In this document: one piece after another, positions 12,848-13,222 of the stretch | How positions within the stretch are numbered: position 1 is the stretch's first letter | Layout of the letters: every line of letters begins with the position of its first letter | Source of the DNA: Candidatus Falkowiibacteriota bacterium | Lineage (GTDB): Bacteria > Patescibacteriota > Patescibacteriia > UBA2591 > JABMQE01 | Assembly (NCBI GenBank): GCA_013203415.1 | Contig: JABMQE010000013.1 | Location: 1 to 13,222 of the forward strand | Reading direction: 5' to 3' | Length of the DNA stretch: 13,222 bases | Program-made: the position numbers and the translations under genes | Notes under the pieces: model-generated | What the model was told of the DNA's origin: nothing | Seen by the model: only the letters and a program-made list of their open reading frames with translations | Databases searched by the model: none

Positions 12848-13129
12848 TTAAAGGTGGTTGTTTTTGTTGTTTAATCTTTTTTTGGTGACCATGATTTTGT
12901 TTTGGGCATATTCTTTTACTTCGGATAAACGTTCGGGATACTTGCTTTTTATGGTTGGAATAAGATGCTCGGCTGTCCATTCTTCTAAAAATTCTATTCT
13001 GGTAGTGTTCCCTAGCTTGATTATTTCCTGGCTCATATATTCTATGGCATTTTTATAAATATCAATTATCATTTCTTGGCTATCGGGGGTTTTTTGTCTG
13101 TCTATTTTTCGAGCTGATTTTTTTGGCAT
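12848..13129 (-). CDS. Hypothetical protein, 93 aa, Lys/Glu-rich helical
   Basis: A soluble, charged 93-residue protein. The first 18 residues are basic and likely flexible (MPKKSARKIDRQKTPDSQE), followed by helix-prone stretches IIDIYKNAIEYMSQEI and IEFLEEWTAEHLIP, and a basic Asn/Lys-rich C-terminus. There is no Cys, signal peptide or membrane segment, and no family is recognised. The basic tails would fit a nucleic-acid or ribosome-associated protein, but this is a guess. It converges on murB and shares the bidirectional terminator with it. No Shine-Dalgarno is seen before the ATG, as for most genes here; the upstream region is AT-rich with no promoter I would defend. Codon use resembles the neighbours, so it is probably a native gene. 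Confidence 0.65.
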   Translation of the reverse strand: MPKKSARKIDRQKTPDSQEMIIDIYKNAIEYMSQEIIKLGNTTRIEFLEEWTAEHLIPTIKSKYPERLSEVKEYAQNKIMVTKKRLNNKNNHL

Positions 13130-13222
13130 GGTAATTTTGTTAAATAATTTTTTTACTTGTTTTTATTCTATCATTATTAGATTAAATAAAAGTTAATTTT
13201 GTATGAATTTAAGATTAAAAAA
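13130..13222. other. AT-rich end of window, nothing identified
   Basis: Almost pure A and T upstream of the minus-strand 93-aa gene. It must contain that gene's leader and perhaps its promoter, but no hexamer pair is clear. No coding frame is evident. Confidence 0.4.

Overview
The window reads as a bacterial chromosome fragment, most likely from the Candidate Phyla Radiation (Patescibacteria). This is inferred from the AT-rich sequence, the CPR-style forms of the wall enzymes (for example the GGGTAGS N-terminal loop of MurG and a DUF1648-like membrane protein before mraY), very weak Shine-Dalgarno signals at most starts, and short palindromic insertions inside genes. TGA is used as a stop codon (mraY, murD, ugd), so the code looks standard.

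Left part (1-2086): a type IV pilus assembly ATPase of the PilB/GspE family lies on the minus strand, followed downstream by the start of a second minus-strand gene cut by the window edge. Its promoter region overlaps, back to back, the promoter of the plus-strand cluster.

Centre (2087-9019): a peptidoglycan-precursor and septal-growth cluster runs on the plus strand: a three-helix membrane protein, mraY, murD, ftsW, murG, then murC. murD and ftsW overlap by ATGA, and ftsW and murG are 4 bases apart. Between murG and murC is a 382-base stretch with a possible 36-codon membrane peptide. After it comes a GC-richer non-coding segment that folds into consecutive hairpins and ends in an intrinsic terminator only 25 bases before the murC start. 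This looks like an attenuator-type leader or a small RNA and is the most interesting part of the window.

Right part (9020-13222): a tiny minus-strand transcription unit (promoter, perfect Shine-Dalgarno, 73-aa unknown protein, own terminator) sits head to head with an NAD-dependent sugar-nucleotide epimerase gene. UDP-glucose 6-dehydrogenase and murB follow on the plus strand. murB is preceded by a 12-bp tandem repeat running into its start codon. A strong bidirectional terminator separates murB from a convergent 93-aa unknown gene.

Together MurB, MurC, MurD, MraY and MurG cover much of the route from UDP-GlcNAc-enolpyruvate to lipid II, and FtsW uses lipid II at the septum. MurA, MurE, MurF, Ddl and FtsQ/A/Z are not in the window. 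The epimerase and UDP-glucose dehydrogenase would supply nucleotide sugars for surface polysaccharide. A recurring oddity is GC-rich palindromic DNA placed in frame inside murG, murC and the epimerase gene.
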